This document shows, piece by piece, positions 29,390 through 41,203 of a DNA stretch of 64,000 bases. Origin of the DNA: Rhodoblastus sp963727035 (GTDB lineage Bacteria; Pseudomonadota; Alphaproteobacteria; Rhizobiales; Beijerinckiaceae); the NCBI GenBank assembly GCA_963727035.1, contig CAVSEY010000021.1:1-64000 (forward strand), given 5' to 3'. Within the stretch, counting starts at the first letter, position 1; each line of letters begins with the position of its first letter. The translations under genes were made by a program, and so were the position numbers. The notes under the pieces are model-generated. The model did not search any database. It was not told the origin of the DNA and saw only the letters and a program-made list of their open reading frames with translations.

Positions 29390-29519
29390 GGGCGGCGTGT
29401 TCGCCGCCCGTCTAACTCAAGACTGGGCGGCGTGTTCGCCGCCCGTCTAACTGAAGATTGGGCGGCGCGTTCGCCGCCCGTCTAACCTATAAGATGGAGC
29501 GGCGCGTTCGCCGCCCCTC
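29390..29519 (-). repeat. four tandem 35-bp hairpin units between rpoB and rpoC
   Basis: Each unit has arms of the form GGGCGGCG-(C/T)GTT-CGCCGCCC followed by GTCTAAC and a short AT-richer linker. Units begin at 29390, 29425, 29460 and about 29496, so the period is 35 bases (last spacing 36). All are in the transcribed spacer of the rpoB-rpoC message. They could stabilise 3' ends, attenuate, or act as processing sites; this is inference. Confidence 0.85.
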
Positions 29520-29521
29520 TG

Positions 29522-33658
<4,137 letters not shown>

Positions 33659-33843
33659 ATCGCTCCTCGCACACAATACAGGCAGCCTGATCAGGCCCGC
33701 GATCCGGCCCGGATCGCATAACCTGGGCTCGCCTTCCCGGCGACGCCGGGACGCGCGGAAATGTCCGCGCAAATTCCTGGAAAGGTTTTGAGCAAGGCCT
33801 TTCCGCCTCGGCAGGGCATTAAGCCGCCCCACTTACGGCTTTA

Positions 33844-33869
33844 GCGGCCCCGGGAAAACCCGGAGCCGC
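33844..33869 (-). promoter_or_regulatory. hairpin in the rplL-rpoB spacer
   Basis: An 11-bp-arm inverted repeat (GCGGCTCCGGG on the minus strand, loop TTTT) lies about 40 bases after rplL and 190 before rpoB. It lacks a downstream T-run on the minus strand, so it is not a full terminator. It matches the position of the partial attenuator or RNase III site known in enteric rplL-rpoB spacers. Confidence 0.45.
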
Positions 33870-33909
33870 CTTTTATCTGTTGGCCGAGCGCGCCGGACGC
33901 ACCCGAAAA

Positions 33910-34290
33910 TTACTTGAGCTCGACCTTGGCGCCGACCTTCTCGAGGGCGGCCTTGATCTTCGCGGCGTCGTCCTTGGACACGGCTTCCTTGACCGGCTTC
34001 GGCGCGCCTTCGACGAGGTCCTTGGCTTCCTTGAGACCAAGGCCGGTGACGGCGCGGACTTCCTTGATGACTTCGATCTTCTTGTCGCCGACGGCGGCGA
34101 GAATGACCGTGAATTCGGTCTGCTCCTCGGCCGGAGCCGCAGCGGCGGCGGCCGCGCCCGGAGCGGCGGCGACGGCGACAGCCGCGGCGGCCGAAACGCC
34201 CCACTTCTCTTCCAGCATCTTGGCGAGTTCGGCGGCTTCGAGAACGGTGAGGGCCGACAGTTCTTCGACGATCTTTTCGAGGTTAGCCAT
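33910..34290 (-). CDS. rplL: 50S ribosomal protein L7/L12
   Basis: A 126-residue stalk protein. It has the N-terminal dimerisation helices (LEKIVEELSALTVLEAAELAKMLEEKWGV), an Ala-rich hinge and the C-terminal factor-binding domain FTVILAAVGDKKIEVIKEVRAVTGLGLKEAKDLVEGAPKPVKE, ending VGAKVELK. It follows rplJ by 57 bases in the minus-strand ribosomal/RNA polymerase operon. Confidence 0.97.
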   Translation of the reverse strand: MANLEKIVEELSALTVLEAAELAKMLEEKWGVSAAAAVAVAAAPGAAAAAAAPAEEQTEFTVILAAVGDKKIEVIKEVRAVTGLGLKEAKDLVEGAPKPVKEAVSKDDAAKIKAALEKVGAKVELK

Positions 34291-34347
34291 GTTCAGTTCC
34301 TGTAAACTTGGGGTTTGGTTCGTTTGATTTCAATGCCTGCCTTAAGA

Positions 34348-34863
34348 TCAGGCCGCGTCCTTGTTGGCGTAAGCCCCGAACACGCGCGCCAGCTTGGCCG
34401 CGGGCGCGGTCGAGAGCTGCGCGAGCTTGGTCGCCGGGGCCGAGATGAGGCCAACCAGCTTTGCGCGCAGTTCGTCGAGGGAGGGCATGGTCGCAAGCGA
34501 CTTCACGCCGTCCGGGTTCAGGGCGGTCACGCCCATCGCGCCGCCGAGGATGACGAATTTCTCGTAATCCTTGGCGAAAGCGGCCGCGACCTTGGGCGCC
34601 GCGACCGGATCGTCCGAAAAGGCGATCAGGGTCGGGCCCTTGAGAAGGGCTGCGATGGAGGCGACGTCCGTGCCTTCGAGGGCGATCTTGGCGAGGCGGT
34701 TCTTGGCGACCTGGACGCTCGCGCCGGCTTCGCGCGCCTGCTTGCGCAGGGTTTGAAGCTGCGCGACAGTCAGGCCGGAATAGCGCGCGACCACCACCAC
34801 GCCCGTCTTCGAGAAGACGTCGTGCAGGGTGGCTACGGCTTCTTTCTTTTCCGCTCTGTCCAC
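34348..34863 (-). CDS. rplJ: 50S ribosomal protein L10
   Basis: A 171-residue L10 (MDRAEKKEAVATLHDVF...). It binds 23S rRNA through its N-terminal domain and L7/L12 dimers through its C-terminal helix. It starts with GTG at 34863 with only a weak ribosome site, compatible with translational autocontrol by L10/L7-L12. It is separated from rplA by about 880 bases, much more than usual. Confidence 0.96.
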   Translation of the reverse strand: MDRAEKKEAVATLHDVFSKTGVVVVARYSGLTVAQLQTLRKQAREAGASVQVAKNRLAKIALEGTDVASIAALLKGPTLIAFSDDPVAAPKVAAAFAKDYEKFVILGGAMGVTALNPDGVKSLATMPSLDELRAKLVGLISAPATKLAQLSTAPAAKLARVFGAYANKDAA

Positions 34864-35494
34864 AGTGCTCTCACTTCAATGGGCGAGGCCGAATAATGGC
34901 CCGCCGGTTGCCGACATGCCGCGGAACATAAGCTCCACGACGCCGAAAAGCCTGTCCCCACGAGTGACGCCCGCGAAACGCGCGCCCTGTGGATCAGAGG
35001 GTTCAAACCAAACCGCCGGAAGAGGAAACTTCCGGAAAAAAGGTCTTTCCCCGTCTATGCTGGCCGCCCCTTCCGCGCTGAGCGCGCGGTCGTCTGACAA
35101 TTAAGCTCCCACGCAAAGGCGGGAGCGCCGGCAGTCTCGGACAGGACATGGCCGAAAAACCCGGTCCCGTCGCTGAGGACGAAACGAGGCCTTCGGCCTA
35201 TCCGCCGCCGGAACCCGGTTTGAGGACCGGATTCGGCGGAAGCTGAATTGGTGCGAACAAGGCGTGAAGCCGGGCCTTTGGTCGATCCGTGATACAAACA
35301 CAACACTGAACGATCCGACCGAGCGGCCCGGAGCGCCAAGCAATCCTGTTTCGCCACAAATTTTTCCAAAAGGCGGAGACCTGCCGCGACGCCATTTCCG
35401 CACAGGCGACAATTCCGTCGCCAGAACTTCGGTTTCTAAACGCTCTCGCGCTCTCTGCCAAGAGGCGCGAAAACATTTTTTTTAAATTGTCAAG
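34864..35494 (-). promoter_or_regulatory. long rplJ upstream region / probable L10 leader
   Basis: About 630 gene-free bases. Nearest rplJ are several inverted repeats, including CCGGAAG/CTTCCGG at 35016-35035. This is where an L10 autoregulatory mRNA leader is expected. I could not verify the conserved L10-binding kink-turn by eye. A TTGACA box on the minus strand at 35488-35493 has no convincing -10 partner. The rest shows nothing recognisable. Confidence 0.35.
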
Positions 35495-35691
35495 CGACGC
35501 GATCAAAAATCGCGCCGCTCGAAATCTCGCAGCCCCCATAACCCGAGCCGAAAAGTCTGCAACTTTTCGGGGTTATGGGCCGACGCGATCAAAAATCGCG
35601 CCGCTCGAAATCTCGCAGCCCCCATAACCCGAGCCGAAAAGTCTGCAACTTTTCGGGGTTATGGGCCGACGCGATCAAAAATCGCGCCGCT
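35495..35691. repeat. 86-bp tandem repeat (2.3 copies) between rplJ and rplA
   Basis: Copies begin at 35495, 35581 and 35667 with an exact 86-bp period; the first two are full and identical by eye, the third stops after about 25 bases. Each holds a small hairpin GCGAT-CAAAA-ATCGC and a larger nested one: CCCATAACCC and GGGTTATGGG arms enclosing GAAAAGT and ACTTTTC arms. It lies downstream of rplA on the minus strand. Confidence 0.9.
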
Positions 35692-35742
35692 GGTCCCTCC
35701 CCCTTGTGGGGAGGGTGGCCGTGAAACGGCCGGGTGGGGCCT
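35692..35742. repeat. palindromic REP-like element after rplA
   Basis: CCCTCCCCC-TTGT-GGGGAGGG (35695-35715) is followed by GGCCG-TGAAA-CGGCC. This pattern recurs, degenerate, at 58490-58592 before the MFS transporter gene. It ends five bases from the rplA stop and may help terminate or stabilise that transcript. Confidence 0.6.
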
Positions 35743-35746
35743 GACT

Positions 35747-36445
35747 CTAGTGCTGCGCGATCGTGATCGACGCCGGATCGACCTTCACCCCCGGACCCAT
35801 GGTCGAGGAAAGGGCGATGCGCTGCAGATAGGTTCCCTTGGCGCCGGTCGGCTTGGCCTTGACCACCGCTTCGACGAAAGCGGTGATGTTCTCCGCCAGT
35901 TTCTCGTCGCCGAAGGACGCCTTGCCGACCGAACCCTGAACGATGCCCGCCTTTTCGACGCGGAACTCGACCGCGCCGCCCTTGGAGGCCTGAACCGCCG
36001 CGGCGACGTCCATGGTCACCGTGCCGACCTTCGGATTGGGCATCAGGCCGCGCGGACCCAGAACCTTGCCGAGACGGCCGACCAGCGGCATCATGTCCGG
36101 GGTCGCGATGCAGCGGTCGAAATCGATCGTTCCGCCCTGGACGGCGGTGACCAGATCTTCCGCGCCGACCACGTCCGCGCCTGCCGCCTTGGCTTCGTCC
36201 GCCTTGGCGCCGCGGGCGAAAACCGCAACCCGCAGGGTGCGGCCGGTGCCGTTCGGCAGATTGACCACGCCGCGCACCATCTGGTCGGCGTGCTTGGGAT
36301 CGACGCCGAGATTCATGGCGATCTCGACGGTCTCGTCGAATTTGGCGCTGGCGCGGTCGCGCACCAGCTTGATGGCCTCGCTGACCGGATAGAGCTTGGT
36401 GCGCTCGACGCCCTCGCGGGCCTTGACGATTCTCTTGCCGCTCAT
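35747..36445 (-). CDS. rplA: 50S ribosomal protein L1
   Basis: A 232-residue L1 (MSGKRIVKAREGVERTKLYPV...). The family motif GPRGLMPNPKVGTVT is intact. It binds 23S rRNA at the exit-site stalk and commonly autoregulates rplKA. The ATG at 36445 is four bases after the rplK stop; a nine-codon upstream extension would overlap rplK and is not used. Confidence 0.96.
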   Translation of the reverse strand: MSGKRIVKAREGVERTKLYPVSEAIKLVRDRASAKFDETVEIAMNLGVDPKHADQMVRGVVNLPNGTGRTLRVAVFARGAKADEAKAAGADVVGAEDLVTAVQGGTIDFDRCIATPDMMPLVGRLGKVLGPRGLMPNPKVGTVTMDVAAAVQASKGGAVEFRVEKAGIVQGSVGKASFGDEKLAENITAFVEAVVKAKPTGAKGTYLQRIALSSTMGPGVKVDPASITIAQH

Positions 36446-36449
36446 CGTC

Positions 36450-36878
36450 TTACCCCACAATTTCCAGGCCAATGGACTTGGCGGAGCCCTCGATCATGGC
36501 CATGGCGGCCTCGACCGTGTGCGAATTCAGATCCGCCTGTTTCTTTTCCGCGATCTCGCGGATCTGGGCGCGGGTGACCTTGCCCACGAAGCCGCGGCCG
36601 GTGGTCTTGGACCCCGACTTGATATTGGCCGCCTTTTTCAGGAAATAAGCGACCGGAGGTTGCTTCATCTCGAAGGTGAAGCTGCGGTCGCCGTAGGCGG
36701 TGATGATGACGGGGATCGGCATCCCCTTCTCCATCTGCGCCGTCTTGGCGTTGAACGCCTTGCAGAACTCCATGATGTTCAGGCCGCGCTGACCGAGCGC
36801 GGGACCGATCGGCGGCGAAGGATTCGCCGAGCCGGCCGGAACCTGAAGCTTCACGTAACCCGTGATCTTCTTCGCCAT
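36450..36878 (-). CDS. rplK: 50S ribosomal protein L11
   Basis: A 142-residue L11 beginning MAKKITGYVKLQVPAGSANP. It has the proline-rich SPPIGPALGQRGLNIMEFCKAFN segment that binds the GTPase-associated 23S region. It is first of the rplK-rplA pair. It starts at 36878 after GGGAGCAGCC. nusG, its usual upstream neighbour, is 3.4 kb away. Confidence 0.97.
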   Translation of the reverse strand: MAKKITGYVKLQVPAGSANPSPPIGPALGQRGLNIMEFCKAFNAKTAQMEKGMPIPVIITAYGDRSFTFEMKQPPVAYFLKKAANIKSGSKTTGRGFVGKVTRAQIREIAEKKQADLNSHTVEAAMAMIEGSAKSIGLEIVG

Positions 36879-37062
36879 ATTGGCTGCTCCCAAAAAAGTT
36901 CTCGCTCGCCTGCAAGCATTGAAATGCCAGATGAGCGAAACGAAAATGCGCGGACGGCGGAAAATTCCGCCCCGCGCGGGTTGCAGGCCGCGGTGCGGTT
37001 TTTTGCCCGGCTGGCGACCGGAAAACCTCCCGCGGAACGACCTTCATCTCGAAGGAACGCGG

Positions 37063-37091
37063 TCTTTAGCCGTATTGGGAGCGCTTGGCAA
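37063..37091 (-). promoter_or_regulatory. candidate rplK promoter
   Basis: On the minus strand TTGCCA (37086-37091) and TAAAGA (37063-37068) are separated by 17 bases. This would give an untranslated leader of about 180 bases before rplK. A dedicated promoter is needed here because rplK has been separated from secE-nusG. Confidence 0.45.
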
Positions 37092-37172
37092 GCATTTTGG
37101 CGCGCAGATCATGCGGCGCCCGCAAGATTGCTTCGCAAGGCGCGGAAACGCCCTGGCGCGAAAATCCTGTGA

Positions 37173-37655
37173 TCACGCCGGTATCGAAATCGGCTGGCCC
37201 TTTTCCAGAATATAGGTCGAGACGATCCGGGTCGGCGCGGCGCCGATGCAAAACTTGTGCGGACGCCGCGCCGCGATCTGCGCGACGTCGCCCGCTTTCA
37301 TCGCGCGGGGCGTTTCGCCCTCGACATGCAGCAGGCCGCCGCCGGCGACGATATAAGCCGATTCGATGCCGGGATGGATGTGGCGCGGCACGTCGAAGCC
37401 GGCCGGCGCCTCGGCCGCGACGATGAAAGTCTCGAAAGCCTCCGTCGGCCCATCGATCCGCGCCAGGATTTCATAGCGCAGGCCAGGCGACGCCGGATAT
37501 CCCGCGCCGCCGGAGTCCGCCGGCGCGCAAAACGGGCAATACGAAAGCAGGCGACGCGTCAAGATCCAGCCTCCGGAGCGCTGTCCGCCGCCGCGCGCCT
37601 GTTCGCGCGTCGGCCGATCCGGACTGTTGTAGGAAAATTGCGGCATGCGCGGCAA
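37173..37655 (-). CDS. cupin-domain protein
   Basis: A 160-residue protein whose residues about 60-155 form a single cupin barrel. Motif 1 appears as PRHIHPGIESAYIVAGGGLLHVEG with metal-binding His and Glu, followed by MKAGDVAQIAARRPHKFCIG. The first 50 residues are low-complexity and may be untranslated. The enzymatic role cannot be inferred. It lies in the block that separates nusG from rplK. Confidence 0.7.
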   Translation of the reverse strand: MPRMPQFSYNSPDRPTREQARGGGQRSGGWILTRRLLSYCPFCAPADSGGAGYPASPGLRYEILARIDGPTEAFETFIVAAEAPAGFDVPRHIHPGIESAYIVAGGGLLHVEGETPRAMKAGDVAQIAARRPHKFCIGAAPTRIVSTYILEKGQPISIPA

Positions 37656-37675
37656 GGCGCGGGTCGCCGAGAAAA

Positions 37676-37810
37676 GTCGATGGGCAGGACGTCGCGCTGT
37701 TCGTCGGCGCGTTCCCGACCCTGCGGGCGATCGTCGATTCCCTGGAGGCGCCGCCGGCTTTGTGGAAGATGACGGACGGCAAAAGCAACGCCGCGCTCGC
37801 GGCGCGCTAA
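37676..37810 (+). pseudogene. possible C-terminal coding remnant
   Basis: A 44-codon stretch with good coding character (DVALFVGAFPTLRAIVDSLE, then ALWKMTDGKSNAALAAR and TAA) but no start codon. It follows degenerate DNA shared with the 5' end of the divergent cupin gene. I do not recognise the parent family. It may be the tail of a deleted gene, or chance. Confidence 0.25.
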
Positions 37811-37829
37811 GCGCCGCATGGGCTGGCGA

Positions 37830-38069
37830 TCAGTCGGCGTCCGCCGCGGAGAGAGCGCCGAAATCGGCGGCGCACCATTGCGTCCCGGCGAACTGCGCCC
37901 ATCGGCTGAGGGCGTCCGCCATCAATTCCGTCTCCGCCTGGCCGGCGAATTCGTTCGAACGCGTCAACATCCGCATCTGCAACACCAGATAGTGCGCGGA
38001 AACCACTGTTTCGAGCAAAAGGTCGTCAGTCGGGGCGGGGCTGCCCGTGAAAGGGGCGTGGTTTTTCAT
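37830..38069 (-). CDS. small hypothetical protein
   Basis: A 79-residue, probably helical protein starting MKNHAPFTGSPAPTDDLLLE, with HYLVLQMRMLTRSNEFAGQAETELMADAL in the centre. No domain is recognised. The start at 38069 is chosen because the upstream extension is low-complexity. It is divergent from the Crp/Fnr gene at 38267, so it may be under that regulator's control; this is inference. Confidence 0.5.
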   Translation of the reverse strand: MKNHAPFTGSPAPTDDLLLETVVSAHYLVLQMRMLTRSNEFAGQAETELMADALSRWAQFAGTQWCAADFGALSAADAD

Positions 38070-38266
38070 ATGCCTTAACCCTTTGCGTCGAAACTGTGGC
38101 GGTGTGAGGCTTCTTTGTCTAAGCTGCGGTCGTGCAAGGGATTTTCCCATGCCGACCCGACAACCATAAGTAGCGCCCGCGCCGGAAAATGTCGCGTAAA
38201 TAACATTTGCACGCATTTCCTGCATGGCCAAGCTTCGTCGTTAACACGCCAATCTCAAGCTGACCA

Positions 38267-39004
38267 ATGAACAACAAGAGCATCGACGCCTTCGGCATAT
38301 TGAAGAGATGCCCCGTTTTCGCGACGCTGACCGACACTCAGCTGCGCGAACTGGCGGGGAAAGCGCGGGTAGAGCATTTCACCGAGCGGACCCTGCTGAC
38401 CCTGCGCGGCGAAATGCCGGACCATATCCGCTTCATCGTCAGCGGAAGCATCGACCTCGTGCTTTCGACTTCGGAAGGCGGCTATTCGAGCCTGCCGATT
38501 TTCGAAGGGCGCTGGGCGACCTGGCTCGGCTGTTTCGGCGCCGAACCGCTGGTCCACGACCTGTGGAGCTCCATCAACGCCACCTGCGTCGCCTTTCCCT
38601 GCCGCGACGTCAAAAAGGCCGTCGCGAACAATCCCGAAGCCTTGCGCGAGGTGATCGAGCAGATCGGCGACTGGACGCGCTTCCTGACCGGCTGGATGCT
38701 GTCCTTCGCCGCCTATGGCCCGGAAAAGCGCTTGGTCTATCTGTTGCTGCTCGCCTCGTCGGACGCCTGCGGGATCACCCAGGAAGGTCATCCGACCGCG
38801 CTCACCCAGACCCATATCAGCCAGTTCGGCTTCGGCTCGCGCCAGAAGGTCAGCCGCCTGCTGCGCAGCCTGGCGGAGAAAGGCCTGGTCGAAATGCGTT
38901 ATGGCGGGGTTGCGATCCCGTCGCGCGCCAGGCTCCACGCCTATCTCGCCGACGACACCCTTCCGGCGACGCGCGTGGCGGGCAAGGCGGAAAGATCGGC
39001 CTGA
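38267..39004 (+). CDS. Crp/Fnr-family transcriptional regulator
   Basis: A 245-residue regulator. The cyclic-nucleotide-binding-like domain spans residues about 10-130 (LTLRGEMPDHIRFIVSGSIDLVL). A long dimerisation helix follows, then a winged helix (LTQTHISQFGFGSRQKVSRLLRSLAEKGLVEMRYGGVAI). The Fnr cysteine cluster is absent, so an iron-sulfur oxygen sensor is unlikely. The ligand is unknown. Confidence 0.85.
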   Translation: MNNKSIDAFGILKRCPVFATLTDTQLRELAGKARVEHFTERTLLTLRGEMPDHIRFIVSGSIDLVLSTSEGGYSSLPIFEGRWATWLGCFGAEPLVHDLWSSINATCVAFPCRDVKKAVANNPEALREVIEQIGDWTRFLTGWMLSFAAYGPEKRLVYLLLLASSDACGITQEGHPTALTQTHISQFGFGSRQKVSRLLRSLAEKGLVEMRYGGVAIPSRARLHAYLADDTLPATRVAGKAERSA

Positions 39005-39036
39005 GAAACCGGCCCGGGCCATGACGCCGGCCCGCG

Positions 39037-39348
39037 CTATCCTCTGGTTCCGGCGGCGAGCCGTCCTTTTTCGCGCGCCAGAATCGCCTTCGCGTCGAGC
39101 GCTGCGATCGGCCGCGTCCAATCCGCGGGAATGTCGCCGGCGAGTTGAAGCATCAGATAACGCGCGCAGCAGACCCGCAGAAACGAGGCGAAATTGTCCA
39201 CCGACCCATGAGCTTCGAGCAATTCCTCGTAAAGCCGCGCAAGAATTTCGGCGACGCACAGATGGTCGCGGCGCGCGATCTCCGCCAGCAGCGTCCAATA
39301 GATGTTCTCCAGCCGGACGCTGGTGGCGAAGCCATGCATGCGCGCCAT
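39037..39348 (-). CDS. ribbon-helix-helix domain protein
   Basis: A 103-residue protein matching the RHH_4 family: TSVRLENIYWTLLAEIARRDHLCVAEILARLYEE, then a conserved NFASFLRVCCARYLMLQL segment. Such proteins are probable DNA-binding regulators common in alphaproteobacteria. The start is the ATG at 39348. That codon lies within the preceding DJ-1 fragment in another frame, so the two genes are fused back to back by a deletion or recombination. Confidence 0.7.
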   Translation of the reverse strand: MARMHGFATSVRLENIYWTLLAEIARRDHLCVAEILARLYEELLEAHGSVDNFASFLRVCCARYLMLQLAGDIPADWTRPIAALDAKAILAREKGRLAAGTRG

Positions 39349-39706
39349 GGCGGATCGCGGCGACCGGCTTGTTGGCGGCGAAGAAATGGCGGACCATGTC
39401 GAGCACGTCCTGGTTGAGGCGCAGATATTCCGGCGCCCGGCCGCCCGGAATGACCAAGGCGTCGTATTTTTCCGGCTCGATGTCGGCGAAGGTCGCGTTG
39501 AGCGTGAAATTGTGGCCGCGCTTCTCGCTATAAGTCTGCTGGCCCTCGAAATCGTGAATCGCTGTGGCGATGGACTCCCCGGCCGCCTTGCCCGGGCAGA
39601 CGGCGTGGACGCGATGGCCGACCGCGGCAAGCGTCTGGAACGGGACCATGATCTCATAGTCCTCGCCGAAATCGCCGACGATCATCAGGATGTTCTTGGC
39701 GCTCAT
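39344..39706 (-). pseudogene. DJ-1/PfpI-family gene, truncated
   Basis: The first 121 codons encode a good DJ-1/PfpI N-terminus (MSAKNILMIVGDFGEDYEIM ... YDALVIPGGRAPEYLR ... NKPVAAIRHG). Homology ends exactly at the nucleophile elbow. The normal AICHG is AIRHG (CGC instead of TGC at about 39350), so the catalytic Cys is gone. From here the DNA becomes the RHH gene in another frame. The missing third of the domain is not nearby. It is probably non-functional. Confidence 0.7.
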
Positions 39707-39833
39707 GTTTATCCTCCCTGCGTTGAACCGCAGAAAGGCATTATGGGCGCACGGCGCGCGCCCGGGGTGTTACCCAGTTATCGCCCGCAATGAAATGGGG
39801 GGCGCCCATCGCAGGGCCGCCTCATCCGGCGCC

Positions 39834-40209
39834 CTAGCCCGCATTTCTCACACGGGGCCGACCTGCGTTGCGATTTCGACGAGTTGAACGCCAGGAGGGC
39901 GGCGAAAAGCGTATGGCGTCATACGGTTGAGCCGCCCGACGTAGCGGGCGGCCGTCGAAATGCAACCCGGAGGGCCAGCTGAAGACGCCGACAGTGTGCG
40001 TCGAACGGCTTGGCCGATGTGGCGTCATACGGTTGAGCCGCCCGACGTAGCGGGCGGCCGTCGAAATGCAACCCGGAGGGCCAGCTGAAGACGCCGACAG
40101 TGTGCGTCGAACGGCTTGGCCGATGTGGCGCATCGGCCCGCGCCATTCTCCTGCCCTGTCGGCGTCTTGAGCTGGCGCAGGACGACCCCGTGTGAGAAAT
40201 GCGGGCTAG
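39834..40209. mobile_element. MITE-like element with 34-bp terminal inverted repeats
   Basis: Both ends begin CTAGCCCGCATTTCTCACAC and continue GGGG; the inverted repeats span 39834-39867 and 40176-40209 with about two mismatches. No transposase is inside. The flanking CTAG could itself be a target duplication. The body is mostly a 106-bp tandem duplication. It sits just downstream of nusG. It is the only such element I see in the window. Confidence 0.75.
39914..40125. repeat. 106-bp tandem duplication inside the MITE
   Basis: Two copies, identical by eye, start TGGCGTCATACGGTTGAG at 39914 and 40020. Each contains a hairpin GCCGCCCG-ACGTAG-CGGGCGGC. The period is 106 bp. It was probably produced by slippage or unequal exchange inside the element. 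Confidence 0.9.
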
Positions 40210-40283
40210 CGCGTCGAAAGACGGGCGTCGTTCGAACGCCGTGGGGAGAAGGAAAAACTGCGCGTTCGACCCGGCTCGTCCGC

Positions 40284-40817
40284 TTAGCCGAGTTTGTCGA
40301 CCTGGCCGTATTCCAGCTCGACCGGCGTGGCGCGGCCGAAGATGGACACCGCGACCTTGACGCGCGAACGGCCCTCGTCGACCTCTTCGACCAGGCCTTC
40401 GAACGTCGCGAAGGGGCCGTCGTTGACCCGCACCTTTTCGCCGACCTCGAAGGAAATCGTGGTTTTGGGGCGATCAACGCCCTCCGCGACCTGGCCCTTG
40501 ATGCGGTCCGCCTCATGCTCGGGGATCGGCATCGGCTTGTTGTCGGAGCCGAGGAATCCGGTGACCTTGGGCGTGTTCTTGATCAGATTGTGCACGTCGT
40601 CGGACAGGTCGCATTTCACCAGCACATAGCCGGGGAAGAACTTGCGCTCGGAATTGAACTTGCGGCCGCGCCGCACCTCGACAACCTGTTCCGTCGGAAC
40701 CAGGATCTCGTCGAATTTATCGCTCAGTCCGCGTTGGGCCGCGCCTTCCTTGATCGCTTCGGCGACCTTCTTCTCGAAGTTGGAATAGGCGTGGACGATA
40801 TACCACCGTTTAGTCAT
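40284..40817 (-). CDS. nusG: transcription termination/antitermination protein NusG
   Basis: A 177-residue NusG. The N-terminal NGN domain (MTKRWYIVHAYSNFEKKVAEAI ... RKFFPGYVLVKCDL) and C-terminal KOW domain (GEKVRVNDGPFATFEGLVEEVD) are complete. It binds RNA polymerase and Rho or S10. It lies 43 bases after secE. Its usual downstream neighbour rplK is displaced by 3.4 kb. Confidence 0.96.
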   Translation of the reverse strand: MTKRWYIVHAYSNFEKKVAEAIKEGAAQRGLSDKFDEILVPTEQVVEVRRGRKFNSERKFFPGYVLVKCDLSDDVHNLIKNTPKVTGFLGSDNKPMPIPEHEADRIKGQVAEGVDRPKTTISFEVGEKVRVNDGPFATFEGLVEEVDEGRSRVKVAVSIFGRATPVELEYGQVDKLG

Positions 40818-40860
40818 GGTCTTATCCAGGAAAAGCGAAAGTCTCTCGCGGTCGCCGCCG

Positions 40861-41052
40861 TCAGCGGCCCAGGCCGAGGATGAAGCCGACGAAAAGGCGG
40901 ATGATCTGATCGACCGAGAGGAAGAACAGCGCGGTCATGAACACCATCAGGATGACCACGCCGGTGGTGATCAAGGTTTCGCGGCGGGTGGGCCATGTCA
41001 CCTTTCTGGCCTCGGCGCGCACGTCCTGAAGGAAATTGAAGGGATTGGCCAT
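40861..41052 (-). CDS. secE: preprotein translocase subunit SecE
   Basis: A 63-residue single-helix SecE. It has the amphipathic N-terminal region (FLQDVRAEARKVTWPTRRET) with the conserved KVTWP motif, then one transmembrane helix. It stabilises SecY in the translocon. It is first of the secE-nusG pair, with a good promoter about 110 bases upstream. Confidence 0.96.
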   Translation of the reverse strand: MANPFNFLQDVRAEARKVTWPTRRETLITTGVVILMVFMTALFFLSVDQIIRLFVGFILGLGR

Positions 41053-41157
41053 GGTGGTCCCGTTTCGGCCGTCCCGCGAGCCTTCATCGAACGGCCTGCG
41101 GACGGGTTGCGAAAAGAAAGGCGGCGCGGGACCTTTCGGCCACGCGCCACGCGACCC

Positions 41158-41186
41158 CTTATATCGAAGGCGCGCGCCCGCGCCAA
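41158..41186 (-). promoter_or_regulatory. secE-nusG promoter
   Basis: On the minus strand TTGGCG (41181-41186) and TATAAG (41158-41163) are separated by exactly 17 bases, about 105 bases upstream of the secE ATG. No competing site was seen in the 150-base gap between terC and secE. Confidence 0.6.
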
Positions 41187-41203
41187 GTTTTTTCTTGACA
41201 GGC

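Noticed and set aside
29390..29519. CRISPR array
   Set aside because: Repeats are contiguous 35-bp hairpin units with no variable spacers; they are a tandem hairpin array.
38255..39706. One 483-codon frame starting with DJ-1
   Set aside because: Only the first 121 codons show homology; the rest is antisense to the Crp/Fnr gene.
39914..40146. Short frames encoding a repeated peptide in the MITE
   Set aside because: The peptide repetition only mirrors the 106-bp DNA duplication; no start signals or homology.
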